DNA from: Porphyromonas uenonis 60-3 | GTDB taxonomy: Bacteria; Bacteroidota; Bacteroidia; Bacteroidales; Porphyromonadaceae | Length of the DNA: 64,000 bases | Direction: 5' to 3' | NCBI RefSeq assembly: GCF_000174775.1 | Contig: NZ_ACLR01000059.1 | Span: forward strand, 1 to 64,000 | Part shown: piece after piece, positions 17,620 through 26,612 of the stretch | Position numbering within the stretch: the first letter of the stretch is position 1 | Layout: each line of letters begins with the position of its first letter | Notes under the pieces: generated by a model | Database searches by the model: none | What the model was told of the DNA's origin: nothing | What the model saw: the letters and a program-made list of their open reading frames with translations, nothing else | Translations under genes and position numbers: made by a program

Positions 17620-17635
17620 AACCGTTACACGTCTA

Positions 17636-17812
17636 CCGAGGAAATCGGGAATCTCCACGTGGAAAACGAAAATTCCCCACGGAGGGGCCAAATAAAAGTT
17701 CGGAAGAATGAAATGAAACTTCGGAAGAAGCAAATCAAAGTTCCGAAGAATTGGTTCGTTCCTCCGTGGAGATTCAAAAATCCTCACCGAGGAAATGATT
17801 GATTTCCTCGAG
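17636..17812. repeat. 21-bp-period element (copy 2)
   Basis: Contains the reverse-oriented units GTTCGGAAGAATGAAATGAA and CTTCGGAAGAAGCAAATC, and further units, flanked by CCGAGGAAAT-type and CTCCGTGGAGATT-type sequences as in the copies at 143, 48323 and 57181. It lies in the intergenic region between the divergent DAHP synthase and MacB-type operons. The remaining bases 17813-17962 show nothing recognisable. Confidence 0.7.
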
Positions 17813-17962
17813 GGTATGGTGTCGGAGTCTCCGAAGAGCCTCGGAGGGCATCGAAGGAGTCAAGCTGGTTGAACCTGTCGGACGAACAGTCCAATGGAGA
17901 GACACACGCCTCGCTTCAACGACACTGTTTGATTCAAGTTATACACTGATGCGTTTTTCCTA

Positions 17963-17992
17963 TTGCAGATTCAAATATTTGTACTACCTTTG
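17963..17992 (+). promoter_or_regulatory. Promoter TTG-N19-TACCTTTG for exporter operon
   Basis: TTG at 17963-17965 and TACCTTTG at 17985-17992 with exactly 19 bp between them; 39 bp before the ATG of the ABC ATPase gene. It likely drives the five-gene export operon up to 23871. Confidence 0.85.
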
Positions 17993-18031
17993 CAGTGTAC
18001 TACTTAAGACAAACGCTAAGCCAATACACTT

Positions 18032-18751
18032 ATGAATGCTAAACCGGTCATATCGCTACGCAATCTGCACAAGACCTACCAGGGCGCGCAGCCACTACAT
18101 GTACTCAAGGGGATCAACCTCGACATCTTCCCAGGCGAGATGGTTGCTATCATGGGAGCTTCAGGCTCGGGCAAGAGTACGCTCCTCAACATCCTCGGGC
18201 TCCTCGACAGCTACGACGAGGGGAGCTACCATCTAGGCGAGGAGCTACTCAGCAATAGCCTCTCGGAGAACCGCGCTGCCGAGATCCGTTCTAGACAAAT
18301 AGGATTCGTCTTTCAGTCGTTTAACCTTATCCCCTTCAAGAATGCGCTGGACAACATTGCCCTGCCACTCTTTTATCAGGGAGTCGGTCGCAAGGAGCGC
18401 ACCAAGCGTGCTGCCGAGCTACTCGCCCGCATGGGACTATCCGACTGGGCGGAGCACCTGCCGAGCGAGATGTCGGGAGGACAGAAGCAGCGCATAGCAA
18501 TCGCACGAGCCCTCATCACCACGCCCTCAGTCATCCTAGCCGATGAACCGACGGGAGCTTTGGACAGCAAGACCACCATCGAGGTGATGGAGCTGCTGCG
18601 AGAGATCAATCGCGAGTCGCACCTGACGATGATCATCGTGACACACGAGCCTGGCGTAGCCGAGATGTGTGACCGCACGATACATATCAAGGATGGGCTG
18701 ATCGAGGGCGGCGGTCTGACGAGCAGTCTGCCCGAGGAAGTGTTTGGGTAA
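18032..18751 (+). CDS. ABC transporter ATPase, MacB/LolD type
   Basis: A 239-residue ATP-hydrolysing subunit powering an FtsX-type permease pair. Motifs: Walker A GASGSGKST (about residue 43), Q-loop FVFQSFNLIPF, signature MSGGQKQRIAIARAL, Walker B VILADEPTGALD, and switch His in IIVTHEPGVAE. This subfamily supplies mechanotransmission exporters such as MacAB and LolCDE. The downstream order (two FtsX permeases, an HlyD-type adaptor and a TolC-type channel) points to a MacAB-TolC-like exporter rather than lipoprotein sorting. The next gene starts 16 bp later. Confidence 0.93.
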   Translation: MNAKPVISLRNLHKTYQGAQPLHVLKGINLDIFPGEMVAIMGASGSGKSTLLNILGLLDSYDEGSYHLGEELLSNSLSENRAAEIRSRQIGFVFQSFNLIPFKNALDNIALPLFYQGVGRKERTKRAAELLARMGLSDWAEHLPSEMSGGQKQRIAIARALITTPSVILADEPTGALDSKTTIEVMELLREINRESHLTMIIVTHEPGVAEMCDRTIHIKDGLIEGGGLTSSLPEEVFG

Positions 18752-18766
18752 AGAGGATCACACATT

Positions 18767-20047
18767 ATGCGTATAGGACACGAATACTTCTCCGAGATCA
18801 TAGACAATCTCAAGCGCAACCGCCTGCGCACCTTCCTGACAGGCTTTGCCGTAGCGTGGGGAATCATCTTTCTAGTCATCCTCCTCAGCATCGGCGTGGG
18901 ACTTAACCGTGGTATCTCTAAGAGTGCCAATGCGGGCGACACGGAGCCAAACTACGGCATATACTTTGAAGTCTGGATGACCAACCTTCCCTACCAAGGT
19001 TACCCAGCAGGGCGGTGGCTGTATTTCGACGAGTCGCAGCTCGCACAGCTGCAGGAGATGGTACCAGCTATTGAAGACATCGCACCCCGCCTTAGATCTT
19101 GGAATAAAATAAGCTACGCATCACAGGTGGTCGAGGGGGCGGTAAAGGGTATCGGTGCCAACTACTTCGGGCACTTCGAGACCCGTGTCAAGATGCTGGC
19201 GGGACGAGGCATCAATGGCAACGATGTATATAATAGGGAGAAGACCCTCCTCATCAGCTCCTCCGATGCGCTGAAGCTCTTTGGCACTGATCGGTACAGT
19301 GAAGCGGTCGGCAAGAGCGTCTCTGTCGACAATGTCTCCTTTACCGTGGTGGGAGTCTACGAAGCTTCGCAAAACCAATCGGCATCCTATATGCCGAGTA
19401 GCACCTTTACCATGATCCATCCCAATGATCAGCGTATTGATGGTGGCTATATCTATGCGCCTACGATACGGAGCAGGAAAGACTTCGAGGCTTTCAACAA
19501 GGAGCTCCTCAAAGCGCTCAGCTCGATACTCTCCTTCTCGCCCGATGATGATCAGGCGATGTGGGGCTACTCAAACTATGTCAACAACGAGCAGTATAAT
19601 AAGGTAGTCAACTACTTCTACCTCTTCCTCTGGATCGTCGGGCTGAGCACGCTCCTCATCGGCATCGTTGGCGTGAGCAATATCATGCTGGTCACGGTGC
19701 GGGAACGATACAAAGAGATCGGCATACGCAAGGCACTGGGCGCTAAGCCCCGTGACATCCTAGCGATGATTATGGTCGAGAGCCTCTTCATCACGGCGGT
19801 GGCGGGTGCTATCGGTCTGGTCATTGCCGTGGGGTTCGTCGCTCTAGGCGACTACCTCGTGACCGCTTACCACATTGGCGAGATGTCCATTATGGGCGAG
19901 ACGATCCATCTCTTCGACACGCCAGTCCTCTCGCCACAGATGGCGCTGGGCATCCTCGTTGTGATGATCATTGCGGGGATCGTGGCGGGCTACACGCCAG
20001 CTCGTAGAGCGATACGTATTTCGGCTATTGAAGCGATGAGAGATTAG
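18767..20047 (+). CDS. FtsX-type ABC permease (MacB-like), first copy
   Basis: A 426-residue inner-membrane subunit. The N-terminal helix (LRTFLTGFAVAWGIIFLVIL) is followed by a large periplasmic MacB core domain (about residues 50-280). Three C-terminal helices close the protein, with the family signature VSNIMLVTVRERYKEIGIRKALGAK at the start of the FtsX domain. The C-terminus PARRAIRISAIEAMRD is also typical. It probably forms a heterodimer with the next gene's product, 28 bp downstream. Confidence 0.9.
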   Translation: MRIGHEYFSEIIDNLKRNRLRTFLTGFAVAWGIIFLVILLSIGVGLNRGISKSANAGDTEPNYGIYFEVWMTNLPYQGYPAGRWLYFDESQLAQLQEMVPAIEDIAPRLRSWNKISYASQVVEGAVKGIGANYFGHFETRVKMLAGRGINGNDVYNREKTLLISSSDALKLFGTDRYSEAVGKSVSVDNVSFTVVGVYEASQNQSASYMPSSTFTMIHPNDQRIDGGYIYAPTIRSRKDFEAFNKELLKALSSILSFSPDDDQAMWGYSNYVNNEQYNKVVNYFYLFLWIVGLSTLLIGIVGVSNIMLVTVRERYKEIGIRKALGAKPRDILAMIMVESLFITAVAGAIGLVIAVGFVALGDYLVTAYHIGEMSIMGETIHLFDTPVLSPQMALGILVVMIIAGIVAGYTPARRAIRISAIEAMRD

Positions 20048-20075
20048 TGACACCCCCTAGCGTAAAGACTGTACT

Positions 20076-21335
20076 ATGAGACTATTTGATCGAGACATCT
20101 GGGGTGAAGCTTTTCACTCCTTACGAACGAATCGTAAGCGTTCCATCGCAACCGCCTTCGGCATCTTCTGGGGCATCCTGATGCTGGTCATCTTGATGAG
20201 CCTGAGCCAAGGCTTCTCCAACGGTATGCGCAAGCAGCTAGGCGGCATCTCAAGCAATACCACGATGCTCTACTGCTCCACAACCAGTAAACCGTACAAA
20301 GGGTTCCCCACCGATCGCTGGTGGTCGCTCTCAGTGAGCGATATAGCCAACCTTCAGAAGCGTTTTCCCGAGATAGAGACGATAGCTTCTATCCAGCAAG
20401 GCTCGTGGAACACACCCGTCAGCTACGGCACCAAGAGTACGACAGCACCGCTCTACTCCGCCTGGACCTCTTATGACCAGATCGTCTACTCGACTATCTT
20501 GGCGGGACGACGGCTCAACGAGAGCGACGAGCAGCAGCGACGTCGCAACTGTACCATCGGTGAGGAGGTGAGCCAGAAGCTCTTCGCTTCGCACGAGGAG
20601 GCCTTGGGCAAGGTTATCAATATCGACGGCTCTTACTACACCGTCGTGGGAGTCCTCAAGGGGAAGTCTAAAGGGATGAATATCAATGGCTCTGAAGAGC
20701 AAAAGGTGCGTATCCCCTATACGATCCTTAGCGCATCACTCGGCCAAAGCAATGAGGTCTACCACTTCCTCTACTCGCTCCATGGCGATGGTAAGGATAG
20801 CAAAGCGATCAACGACCGCATCAAAGCTTACATCCGCTCTACCCACGACATAGCACCAGACGATGAGAGCGCCATAGGTGAGTTTAACATCTCAGAGTTC
20901 TTCACCGCCCAAAACTCTATGATGTGGGGTGTCAATGTCTTCGTCTGGTTCATCGGTATCGGCACGCTCCTCTCGGGCATCATCGGCATTAGCAATATCA
21001 TGCTCGTCTCCGTCAAGGAGCGCACCCGCGAGATTGGCATACGCCGTGCGCTCGGAGCGCAGCGCAAAGACATCATACGACTCATCCTCCTAGAGAGCGG
21101 CATGCTGAGTCTCCTCGCGGGGCTCGTAGGCCTTCTCCTCGGTGTGGGGATCATGTCTATCGTCGCACAGATCACCGCCTCAATGGAAAGCGAGATGTTG
21201 GTCAATCCGCTGATCCCCTTTGGCACAGCGATTGGCGCGCTCCTCTTCATCATCATTGGTGGCGTGGTGGGCGGTCTCCTGCCACTCAAGAAAGCGCTCG
21301 AGATTCGCTCCATCGAAGCGATCCGTGAGGAGTAA
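20076..21335 (+). CDS. FtsX-type ABC permease (MacB-like), second copy
   Basis: A 419-residue paralogue of the preceding permease with the same layout: N-terminal helix (TAFGIFWGILMLVILMSLS), a periplasmic core, and the FtsX signature ISNIMLVSVKERTREIGIRRALGAQ, then three-helix C-terminus ending in LKKALEIRSIEAIREE. Two non-identical permeases with one ATPase suggest a heteromeric pump. It lies 45 bp before the adaptor gene. Confidence 0.9.
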   Translation: MRLFDRDIWGEAFHSLRTNRKRSIATAFGIFWGILMLVILMSLSQGFSNGMRKQLGGISSNTTMLYCSTTSKPYKGFPTDRWWSLSVSDIANLQKRFPEIETIASIQQGSWNTPVSYGTKSTTAPLYSAWTSYDQIVYSTILAGRRLNESDEQQRRRNCTIGEEVSQKLFASHEEALGKVINIDGSYYTVVGVLKGKSKGMNINGSEEQKVRIPYTILSASLGQSNEVYHFLYSLHGDGKDSKAINDRIKAYIRSTHDIAPDDESAIGEFNISEFFTAQNSMMWGVNVFVWFIGIGTLLSGIIGISNIMLVSVKERTREIGIRRALGAQRKDIIRLILLESGMLSLLAGLVGLLLGVGIMSIVAQITASMESEMLVNPLIPFGTAIGALLFIIIGGVVGGLLPLKKALEIRSIEAIREE

Positions 21336-21380
21336 ACCAACATTCAACTATAGGTAAAAACAAACACAACATAAAGAACT

Positions 21381-22493
21381 ATGAAAGCTAAGCGTATCTT
21401 CAAACTTTCCCTTTGGGTCATCTTCGGCCTGCTCGTTGTCATGACCTTCGTCTTCCTCTATAAGAAGGCACAGCCCCAAGCGACCATCTACTCGGTAGAG
21501 ACGGTGACCCGCGTCCCCTCTATCCAACGGTCTATCATCCTCACTGGCAAGATAGCTCCTCGCAACGAGGTGATGATCGTGCCACAGCTCAACGGCATCA
21601 TCGCCGAGATCATGAAGAAGCCCGGTGACCTCGTCAAGGCGGGCGACATCATCGCTCGTATCAAGGTGGTGCCCGAGATGGGTTCGGTCAATCAAGCAGA
21701 GTCGCAGGTCGAGATAGCAAAGATAGCTCTCGACGAGGCACAGCAGAAGTACAAGATAGCGACCGAGCTACACCAGCAAGGGATCGTAGCCGAGGAGGAG
21801 TATGCCACAACCAAGGCTAACTACCTACAGGCTAAGGAGCGCCTTGCGAGTGCTAAGGATGCTTACAACATCGTTCTCACCGGCATGAGCCAGCGCAACG
21901 CTCAGGGCTCTACGACACTCGTGCGCAGTACGGTAGACGGGACGATACTCGACATACCAGTCAAGGAGGGTAACTCGGTCATTCAGGCCAACTCCTTCAA
22001 CGCTGGTACTACCATCGCCACCATCGCCGACATGACGGAGATGATCTTCATCGGCAAGGTGGACGAGGTAGACATCGCTCGTGTCGCTACGGGACTACCC
22101 GTCACGGTGCGCATCGGCGCGATCGAGGGTTCCGCCTTCTCGGGCGTCGTCGAGTACATCTCGCCCAAGACAATCCAGCAGCAGCAAGGCACGCAGTACG
22201 AGCTCAAGGCAGCCATCACCATCGATGACTACAGCCGCATACGCTCCGATATGAGTGCCAATGCAGAGCTTATCACCGACCAAGTTTCCAATGTCCTAGC
22301 CATCCCCGAGGGCGCACTTCAGTTTGAAGGTGACAAGGTCTATGTCGAGGTGGTCACCTCCGATGCTGATCCGAAGCATCTGCAGACGGAGCGCCGTGAG
22401 ATCAAGACCGGCATCAGCAACGGTAGCCTCATCGAGGTCAAGAGTGGTCTCAAGGAGGGCGAAAAGGTCAAGGGCACTCCGATAGCTGCCTAA
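21381..22493 (+). CDS. Periplasmic adaptor (HlyD/MacA-like membrane fusion protein)
   Basis: A 370-residue adaptor linking the inner-membrane pump to the outer-membrane channel. It is anchored by one N-terminal helix (residues about 8-27). A barrel-sandwich/lipoyl half-motif follows (IAPRNEVMIVPQLNGIIAEI, then KKPGDLVKAGDIIA), then an alpha-hairpin (VEIAKIALDEAQQKYKIATE), the second lipoyl half (LVRSTVDGTILDIPVKEGN) and beta-barrel domains. The order fits MacA. It is encoded between the permeases and the TolC-like gene. Confidence 0.92.
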   Translation: MKAKRIFKLSLWVIFGLLVVMTFVFLYKKAQPQATIYSVETVTRVPSIQRSIILTGKIAPRNEVMIVPQLNGIIAEIMKKPGDLVKAGDIIARIKVVPEMGSVNQAESQVEIAKIALDEAQQKYKIATELHQQGIVAEEEYATTKANYLQAKERLASAKDAYNIVLTGMSQRNAQGSTTLVRSTVDGTILDIPVKEGNSVIQANSFNAGTTIATIADMTEMIFIGKVDEVDIARVATGLPVTVRIGAIEGSAFSGVVEYISPKTIQQQQGTQYELKAAITIDDYSRIRSDMSANAELITDQVSNVLAIPEGALQFEGDKVYVEVVTSDADPKHLQTERREIKTGISNGSLIEVKSGLKEGEKVKGTPIAA

Positions 22494-22518
22494 CTAATCA
22501 TTTAGACAAGACAATCCT

Positions 22519-23871
22519 ATGCTTACACTTCGTCATATCTTCCCCTTAGCCCTACTGGTCGCGGGGAGCTTTACCCTAGCAGCGCAGCAGAGCTGGACGT
22601 TGCAGCAGTGCATCGACCACGCCGTCGCCCACAGCATCACGGTCGAGGAGGCGCGCCTACGCTTAGCCGGGAGTGAGCAGCAACTCTCCACCGCACAGCA
22701 CAGTTACCTTCCCTCGCTCTCGGCGAGTGCTAGCCAGAGCGTCAGCCTCGGACGTAGTGCTGACAAGACGGGCGTCATCGGCGATCAATCCTCGAGCAGC
22801 ACCTCCTTTGGGGCAAATCTCTCGTGGGACGTTTTCTCTGGTATGGCTCGTCCTAAGGCAACGGAGATAGCTCGTCTCAATCTAGACGCTGCGACCGCTG
22901 GACTCTCCTATGCCAAGGAGCAGATCGGGCTACAGGTGGCTGAGGGGTACTACAATCTGCTCTTCCGCCAAGAGCTAATCCATGTAGCCGATGAGCAACT
23001 CAAGCTAACCCGTGAGACGCTCACGAAGACGGCGGCACTGGTCCGTGCGGGCAAATGGTCTCGTGACAAGCTCGCCGAGGTGGAGGCACAACTCGCTAAG
23101 GACAGCGTCAACTACCTTCGTGCCTGCAGCGATACGGAGTTGGCACGTCATCAGCTGGCGCTCATCATCGAGTTGCCCGACTACACGGCTCTGCAGATCA
23201 CCTTGCCCGATGTCAAGAGCCTCAGCGCTACGCCTGCTCCCGAGCTGGCACTGGCTAACGATGCGCTCCTCGAGCAAGCGCGCACGATGCGTCCCGAGAT
23301 GGAGCAGGCAAGGCTACAGCTACAAGTGGCGGAGCAGCAGATCGGACTGGAGCAGACGGGCTACATACCGAAGGTTTCTTTTGGCGCGGGCTACAACACC
23401 GGCTATTACTACATCCTGAATGAGAAGTTACGGCAGTTTAACCAGCCTTTTGGGGATCAGATGCGCAACAACGGACGCTACTTCATTGGGCTTTCGCTCT
23501 CTGTACCCATCTTCGATGCGATGCGCACGGCAGACAATGTGGCGCAGGCTCGTCTCCGCTACTCCGACCAGCAGATCGCTCTGCGCAAGGTGGACAAAGA
23601 GCTCACGCAGCAGCTCTACACGGCTCAGATCAATGCCCGTGCCGCTTACAGTCAGATAGACGCTGCCCAGCGGGCGACCGAGTCGGCCGAGACAGCGCTG
23701 CACTATGCGCAGATCAGCTACGAGGCGGGACGTGCCTCTTCGTACGAGCTGGCCGAGGCGCAAAACCGTCACTTCGTCGCTCAGAGCGAAGAGCTCCGCG
23801 CTCGCTATGACTACCTCTACCGTGTGCTCGTACTGCACAGCTACATCTCTCCCGCAGAGGAGACTAAGTGA
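22519..23871 (+). CDS. TolC-family outer-membrane efflux protein
   Basis: A 450-residue trimeric channel-tunnel subunit. The signal peptide ends near LAAQQ (residue about 23). Two repeated OEP domains of long helices follow: ITVEEARLRLAGSEQQL and MEQARLQLQVAEQQIGLEQ, with beta-strand segments SASQSVSLG, NLSWDVFSG and GLSLSVPIFD. It completes the MacA-MacB-TolC-like system. After it lies a palindromic repeat and no T-rich terminator. Confidence 0.92.
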   Translation: MLTLRHIFPLALLVAGSFTLAAQQSWTLQQCIDHAVAHSITVEEARLRLAGSEQQLSTAQHSYLPSLSASASQSVSLGRSADKTGVIGDQSSSSTSFGANLSWDVFSGMARPKATEIARLNLDAATAGLSYAKEQIGLQVAEGYYNLLFRQELIHVADEQLKLTRETLTKTAALVRAGKWSRDKLAEVEAQLAKDSVNYLRACSDTELARHQLALIIELPDYTALQITLPDVKSLSATPAPELALANDALLEQARTMRPEMEQARLQLQVAEQQIGLEQTGYIPKVSFGAGYNTGYYYILNEKLRQFNQPFGDQMRNNGRYFIGLSLSVPIFDAMRTADNVAQARLRYSDQQIALRKVDKELTQQLYTAQINARAAYSQIDAAQRATESAETALHYAQISYEAGRASSYELAEAQNRHFVAQSEELRARYDYLYRVLVLHSYISPAEETK

Positions 23872-23898
23872 TGTCTTCACAACACTTACGAGTAACGA

Positions 23899-23994
23899 TT
23901 TGTAGGGACGCACGATCTGTGCGTCCGTCCCCGTTAAAACCACGATGCTGTAACCTTTGACACAACGGACGCTCAGATCGAGCGTCCCTACAAA
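23899..23994. repeat. GGACGC-type dispersed palindrome (copy 4, best preserved)
   Basis: A 96-bp element with perfect outer arms TTTGTAGGGACGC / GCGTCCCTACAAA. Two inner hairpins are GGACGCAC..GTGCGTCC and GGACGCTC..GAGCGTCC. This copy defines the unit used for the family. Position between two convergently arranged transcripts' ends and starts would allow a terminator or mRNA-stabilising role. Confidence 0.8.
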
Positions 23995-24043
23995 GGGTTA
24001 TTCGTCTTGTAATCTAATAAGACCCCTAAACTTCGCAACAGTT

Positions 24044-24961
24044 ATGTATTCAAACACAGATACCCACCTCACCGCAGAGCCTCTCGTGCAGGCTCAGGAG
24101 GTATGCTTCTCTTATGGCCGGCACCCGCTCTTTAAGGGTGTAAGCTTTACCCTGCCCGCAGGCTCTATCACAGGGCTGCTAGGCAAAAACGGCGAGGGCA
24201 AGACGACCCTCCTCAAGCTTATCTCAGGACTGCTCCTTGCTAAGGGCGGTTCGCTCACCGTGCTCGGGCACTCCAGCAGAAAGCGCTCGGTGCCACTTCT
24301 CCGAGAGCTCTACTACCTTCCCGAGGAGGTGCAGCTACCCGCCACCTCTGCCGTCCAGTACCTCGACGGTGCAGGTCAGTTTTACCCAAACTATGATGCC
24401 ACACTAGCTCGTCAGCTGCTAAAAGACTTTGACGTACCACCCACCAACAACCTGCGTCGTCTCTCAATGGGACAGAAGAAGAAGGTGGCGCTCGTGCTGG
24501 CGCTCTCTCTGCGGGTGCCGTTGCTTCTCCTCGACGAACCGACCAATGGACTGGACATCCCGTCGAAGAGCAAGTTTCGCCAGCTCCTCGTGCAGCACAT
24601 CTCTGACGAACAAACCGTGCTGATCAGCACCCACCAGGTGCGTGACCTAGAGCAAATGATAGATCGTCTGGTCGTGCTACACCAAAACCAGATCATCTGC
24701 AACGAGACGATTGCTCGCCTCGAGAGCACCTTCTACTGTGGCACCGCCGCCGAGGCGCCTCACGTAGCGCCACTCTATAGCGAGCCCTCCGTATGGGGAG
24801 AGGTCGTGATGACGCCCCGCACGCCAGAGACTGCCGAGACGGGAGGCTTCTCGATGGAGCTCTTCTTCAACGCTCTGATGTACAACACCCAAGCGGTGCT
24901 ACAGCACTTATCCCAACCAGTAAACGATACACTCACCCCACAAGCCCCTCTCTCACTATGA
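24044..24961 (+). CDS. ABC transporter ATPase (YtrB-like)
   Basis: A 305-residue ATPase of an ABC-2-type transporter. Walker A GLLGKNGEGKTTLLKL, signature LSMGQKKKVALVLAL, Walker B LLLLDEPTNGLD and switch His in STHQVRDLEQ are intact. The first 20 residues are an extra polar leader. The ATG at 24044 is preferred over an upstream start inside the palindromic repeat. Its stop codon overlaps the next ATG (ATGA), so the permease is translationally coupled. The downstream GntR gene makes a YtrA-type, cell-envelope-stress-like unit the best model. Confidence 0.9.
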   Translation: MYSNTDTHLTAEPLVQAQEVCFSYGRHPLFKGVSFTLPAGSITGLLGKNGEGKTTLLKLISGLLLAKGGSLTVLGHSSRKRSVPLLRELYYLPEEVQLPATSAVQYLDGAGQFYPNYDATLARQLLKDFDVPPTNNLRRLSMGQKKKVALVLALSLRVPLLLLDEPTNGLDIPSKSKFRQLLVQHISDEQTVLISTHQVRDLEQMIDRLVVLHQNQIICNETIARLESTFYCGTAAEAPHVAPLYSEPSVWGEVVMTPRTPETAETGGFSMELFFNALMYNTQAVLQHLSQPVNDTLTPQAPLSL

Positions 24962-25833
24962 ACCAATCTGCTAATCTAACGACCGCTGCGCCTAAGACAG
25001 GTGACAGCTCCTTTAGCTTCAAGCGTCTCGGCCAGCTCCTGCGGCTGGACTTCGCCTTTCACCATAGACAGTGGATACAGATCCTGATCGGTGGTTTCCT
25101 CGCAGCCTCTATACCTGTGGTCGTGTCGGTACTAACCACCTTACTCTTTGGAATGGGTGGCAGTGACTTCTCCGCCCGTAGCGTATACTTTGCCTGCCTA
25201 TACTGTAGCCTTCTAGCGGTCTCTCTCGGTGTGATGATCAGCTACAACCAGCGTGTCAATGCTCCGCTCTCGCCACTCTACCTACAGATACCCGCCTCAG
25301 CCACGGAGAAGTATGTTTCGCTCCTCCTCCTGACGCTGGCACTGCACATCATCACGCCGCTTCTAGGGGCGATCGCCTGGACTGTCTACATGCTTATATG
25401 GGCCCTGATGGATGGTAGTCAGGTACTCGCCCTCTATCCAGATATACTCACAGATCCGCTATGCTACTATGGTGTCTCGCCACAGTATGGGTGGAATGTC
25501 AGCCTGATGATAGGTATGCAGCTGGCGGGCTATGCCACCTACCTTTACTGTGTCATCTCGGCGCGCAAACCCCTACGTGCAGTCCTGCGCTTCCTAGGGA
25601 TCGGCTTTGGGATCTTTGTCGTATCGATGCTTGGCATGAGTATGATGATGCATTTACTAGACATTGGTAGTATAAGCCCTGATGAGACAAATCGCTATCT
25701 CGTCTTCTACTTGGACAATGGCGATGAACTCAGCATCTCGCTCCTCGCTATGACGATACCATTCTACCTCTACGCCTTTGCGATGGTTTGGCTCGGCCTG
25801 CACTCGCTACGACGCAAGCAGGTCAAGGCGTAA
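24958..25833 (+). CDS. ABC-2-type membrane permease
   Basis: A 291-residue integral membrane protein with about six hydrophobic segments, e.g. ILIGGFLAASIPVVVSVLTT, LYCSLLAVSLGVMISYN and LLLLTLALHIITPLLGAIAW. It starts with MNQSANLTTAA at the ATGA overlap with the ATPase gene. It has no close named family that I can recognise. It is presumed to be the permease for that ATPase, with 19 bp to the GntR gene. Confidence 0.8.
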   Translation: MNQSANLTTAAPKTGDSSFSFKRLGQLLRLDFAFHHRQWIQILIGGFLAASIPVVVSVLTTLLFGMGGSDFSARSVYFACLYCSLLAVSLGVMISYNQRVNAPLSPLYLQIPASATEKYVSLLLLTLALHIITPLLGAIAWTVYMLIWALMDGSQVLALYPDILTDPLCYYGVSPQYGWNVSLMIGMQLAGYATYLYCVISARKPLRAVLRFLGIGFGIFVVSMLGMSMMMHLLDIGSISPDETNRYLVFYLDNGDELSISLLAMTIPFYLYAFAMVWLGLHSLRRKQVKA

Positions 25834-25852
25834 CCGCTCTAACTTAGTAATC

Positions 25853-26242
25853 ATGATCACACCACATTTTAATCCGCAAGTAGTCATCTACGCTCAGATA
25901 GAGCAGCGCATCAAGGAGAAGATCCTCTCGGGCGAGTACCCCGCCGGGACGCAGATCCCGAGCGTGCGCCAGCTGGCTGCCGAGCTGGAGACCAATGCCA
26001 ATACGATCTTCAGAGCTTATGAGAACCTGCAGAACGAGGGGCTCATCTATCCGAAGAAAGGGCTCGGCCTCTATGTCTCCGAAACGGCCGAGATGCTCCT
26101 ACGTGATGAGGCTTATCGTGTGCTAACCGAGGAGGAGCTCCCCGAGCTCTTTGCTCAGCTCAAGGTGCTTAACATGAACATCCTAGAGGTGGTCAGACGG
26201 CACACTGACTGGGTCAAGCAGCAGGGAGACCCAGACGCTTAG
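25853..26242 (+). CDS. GntR-family transcriptional regulator (YtrA-like)
   Basis: A 129-residue DNA-binding repressor. The winged-helix GntR domain fills residues about 8-78: PQVVIYAQIEQRIKEKIL, GTQIPSVRQLAAELETNANT and GLIYPKKGLGLYV. A short C-terminal helical tail follows instead of an effector domain, as in the YtrA subfamily. YtrA regulators usually sit beside, and repress, an ABC-2 transporter; here the gene is last rather than first. The ATG at 25853 was chosen because upstream codons overlap the permease gene out of frame. A hairpin terminator follows. Confidence 0.9.
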   Translation: MITPHFNPQVVIYAQIEQRIKEKILSGEYPAGTQIPSVRQLAAELETNANTIFRAYENLQNEGLIYPKKGLGLYVSETAEMLLRDEAYRVLTEEELPELFAQLKVLNMNILEVVRRHTDWVKQQGDPDA

Positions 26243-26294
26243 CCCGCCTCCGCACTAATCCGCAATCATCACTTTTCCAAATAGCGTTAGTTGT

Positions 26295-26331
26295 AAGAGA
26301 CTGTTGCCCCCGTGCAGCAGTCTCTTCTTCT
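26295..26331 (+). terminator. Terminator hairpin after GntR gene, built like MITE ends
   Basis: Stem AAGAGACTGTTGC / GCAGCAGTCTCTT (one G-U pair), 6-nt loop, then CTTCTTT. The stem arms read like the terminal inverted repeats of the 175-bp MITE (GAGACTGTTGC and GCAACAGTCTC) brought together. It lies 53 bp after the GntR stop. Confidence 0.75.
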
Positions 26332-26401
26332 TTGGTTAGCCCCCACCCCACCAGCATGGGTTCTGCGCTCTCCTGAGGGTGAGTTTGGTCGCAAAGTGGA
26401 G

Positions 26402-26519
26402 AAGACCCGTTTTCGAACTAGATGAAAATCCATTTTCACCTAGGAGAAAATCAATTTTCATACGGGAGAAAATCCATTTTCATACGGAAGAAAATCCATT
26501 TTCATGCGGAGGAAAATCC
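26402..26519. repeat. 22-bp-period palindromic array, GAAAATccATTTTC type
   Basis: Four full 22-bp units start at 26424, 26446, 26468 and 26490, with partial units at both ends. Each unit carries the palindrome GAAAATCCATTTTC plus an 8-bp linker such as ATACGGAA. It lies between the GntR terminator and the queD promoter. The same architecture with different letters occurs at 34260 and 57417. Confidence 0.85.
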
Positions 26520-26592
26520 TTGACAATCGGAGAAGAGCGCCTTTTGCAGCCATGGCTGACATCGTTCTACTGACTAGCTCTTGCATTTTCCT

Positions 26593-26600
26593 TACCTTTG
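26593..26600 (+). promoter_or_regulatory. Promoter -7 element TACCTTTG for queD
   Basis: An exact TAnnTTTG 12 bp before the queD ATG, implying a very short leader. The -33 region has CTG at about 20 bp distance rather than TTG. Confidence 0.55.
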
Positions 26601-26612
26601 TGACAGTTAACT

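Noticed and set aside
26402-26519. CRISPR array at the 22-bp repeats (also considered at 34260 and 57417)
   Set aside because: Spacing is a fixed 22 bp with an 8-bp linker that is itself similar between units. There are no 25-40-bp unique spacers and no cas genes in the window.
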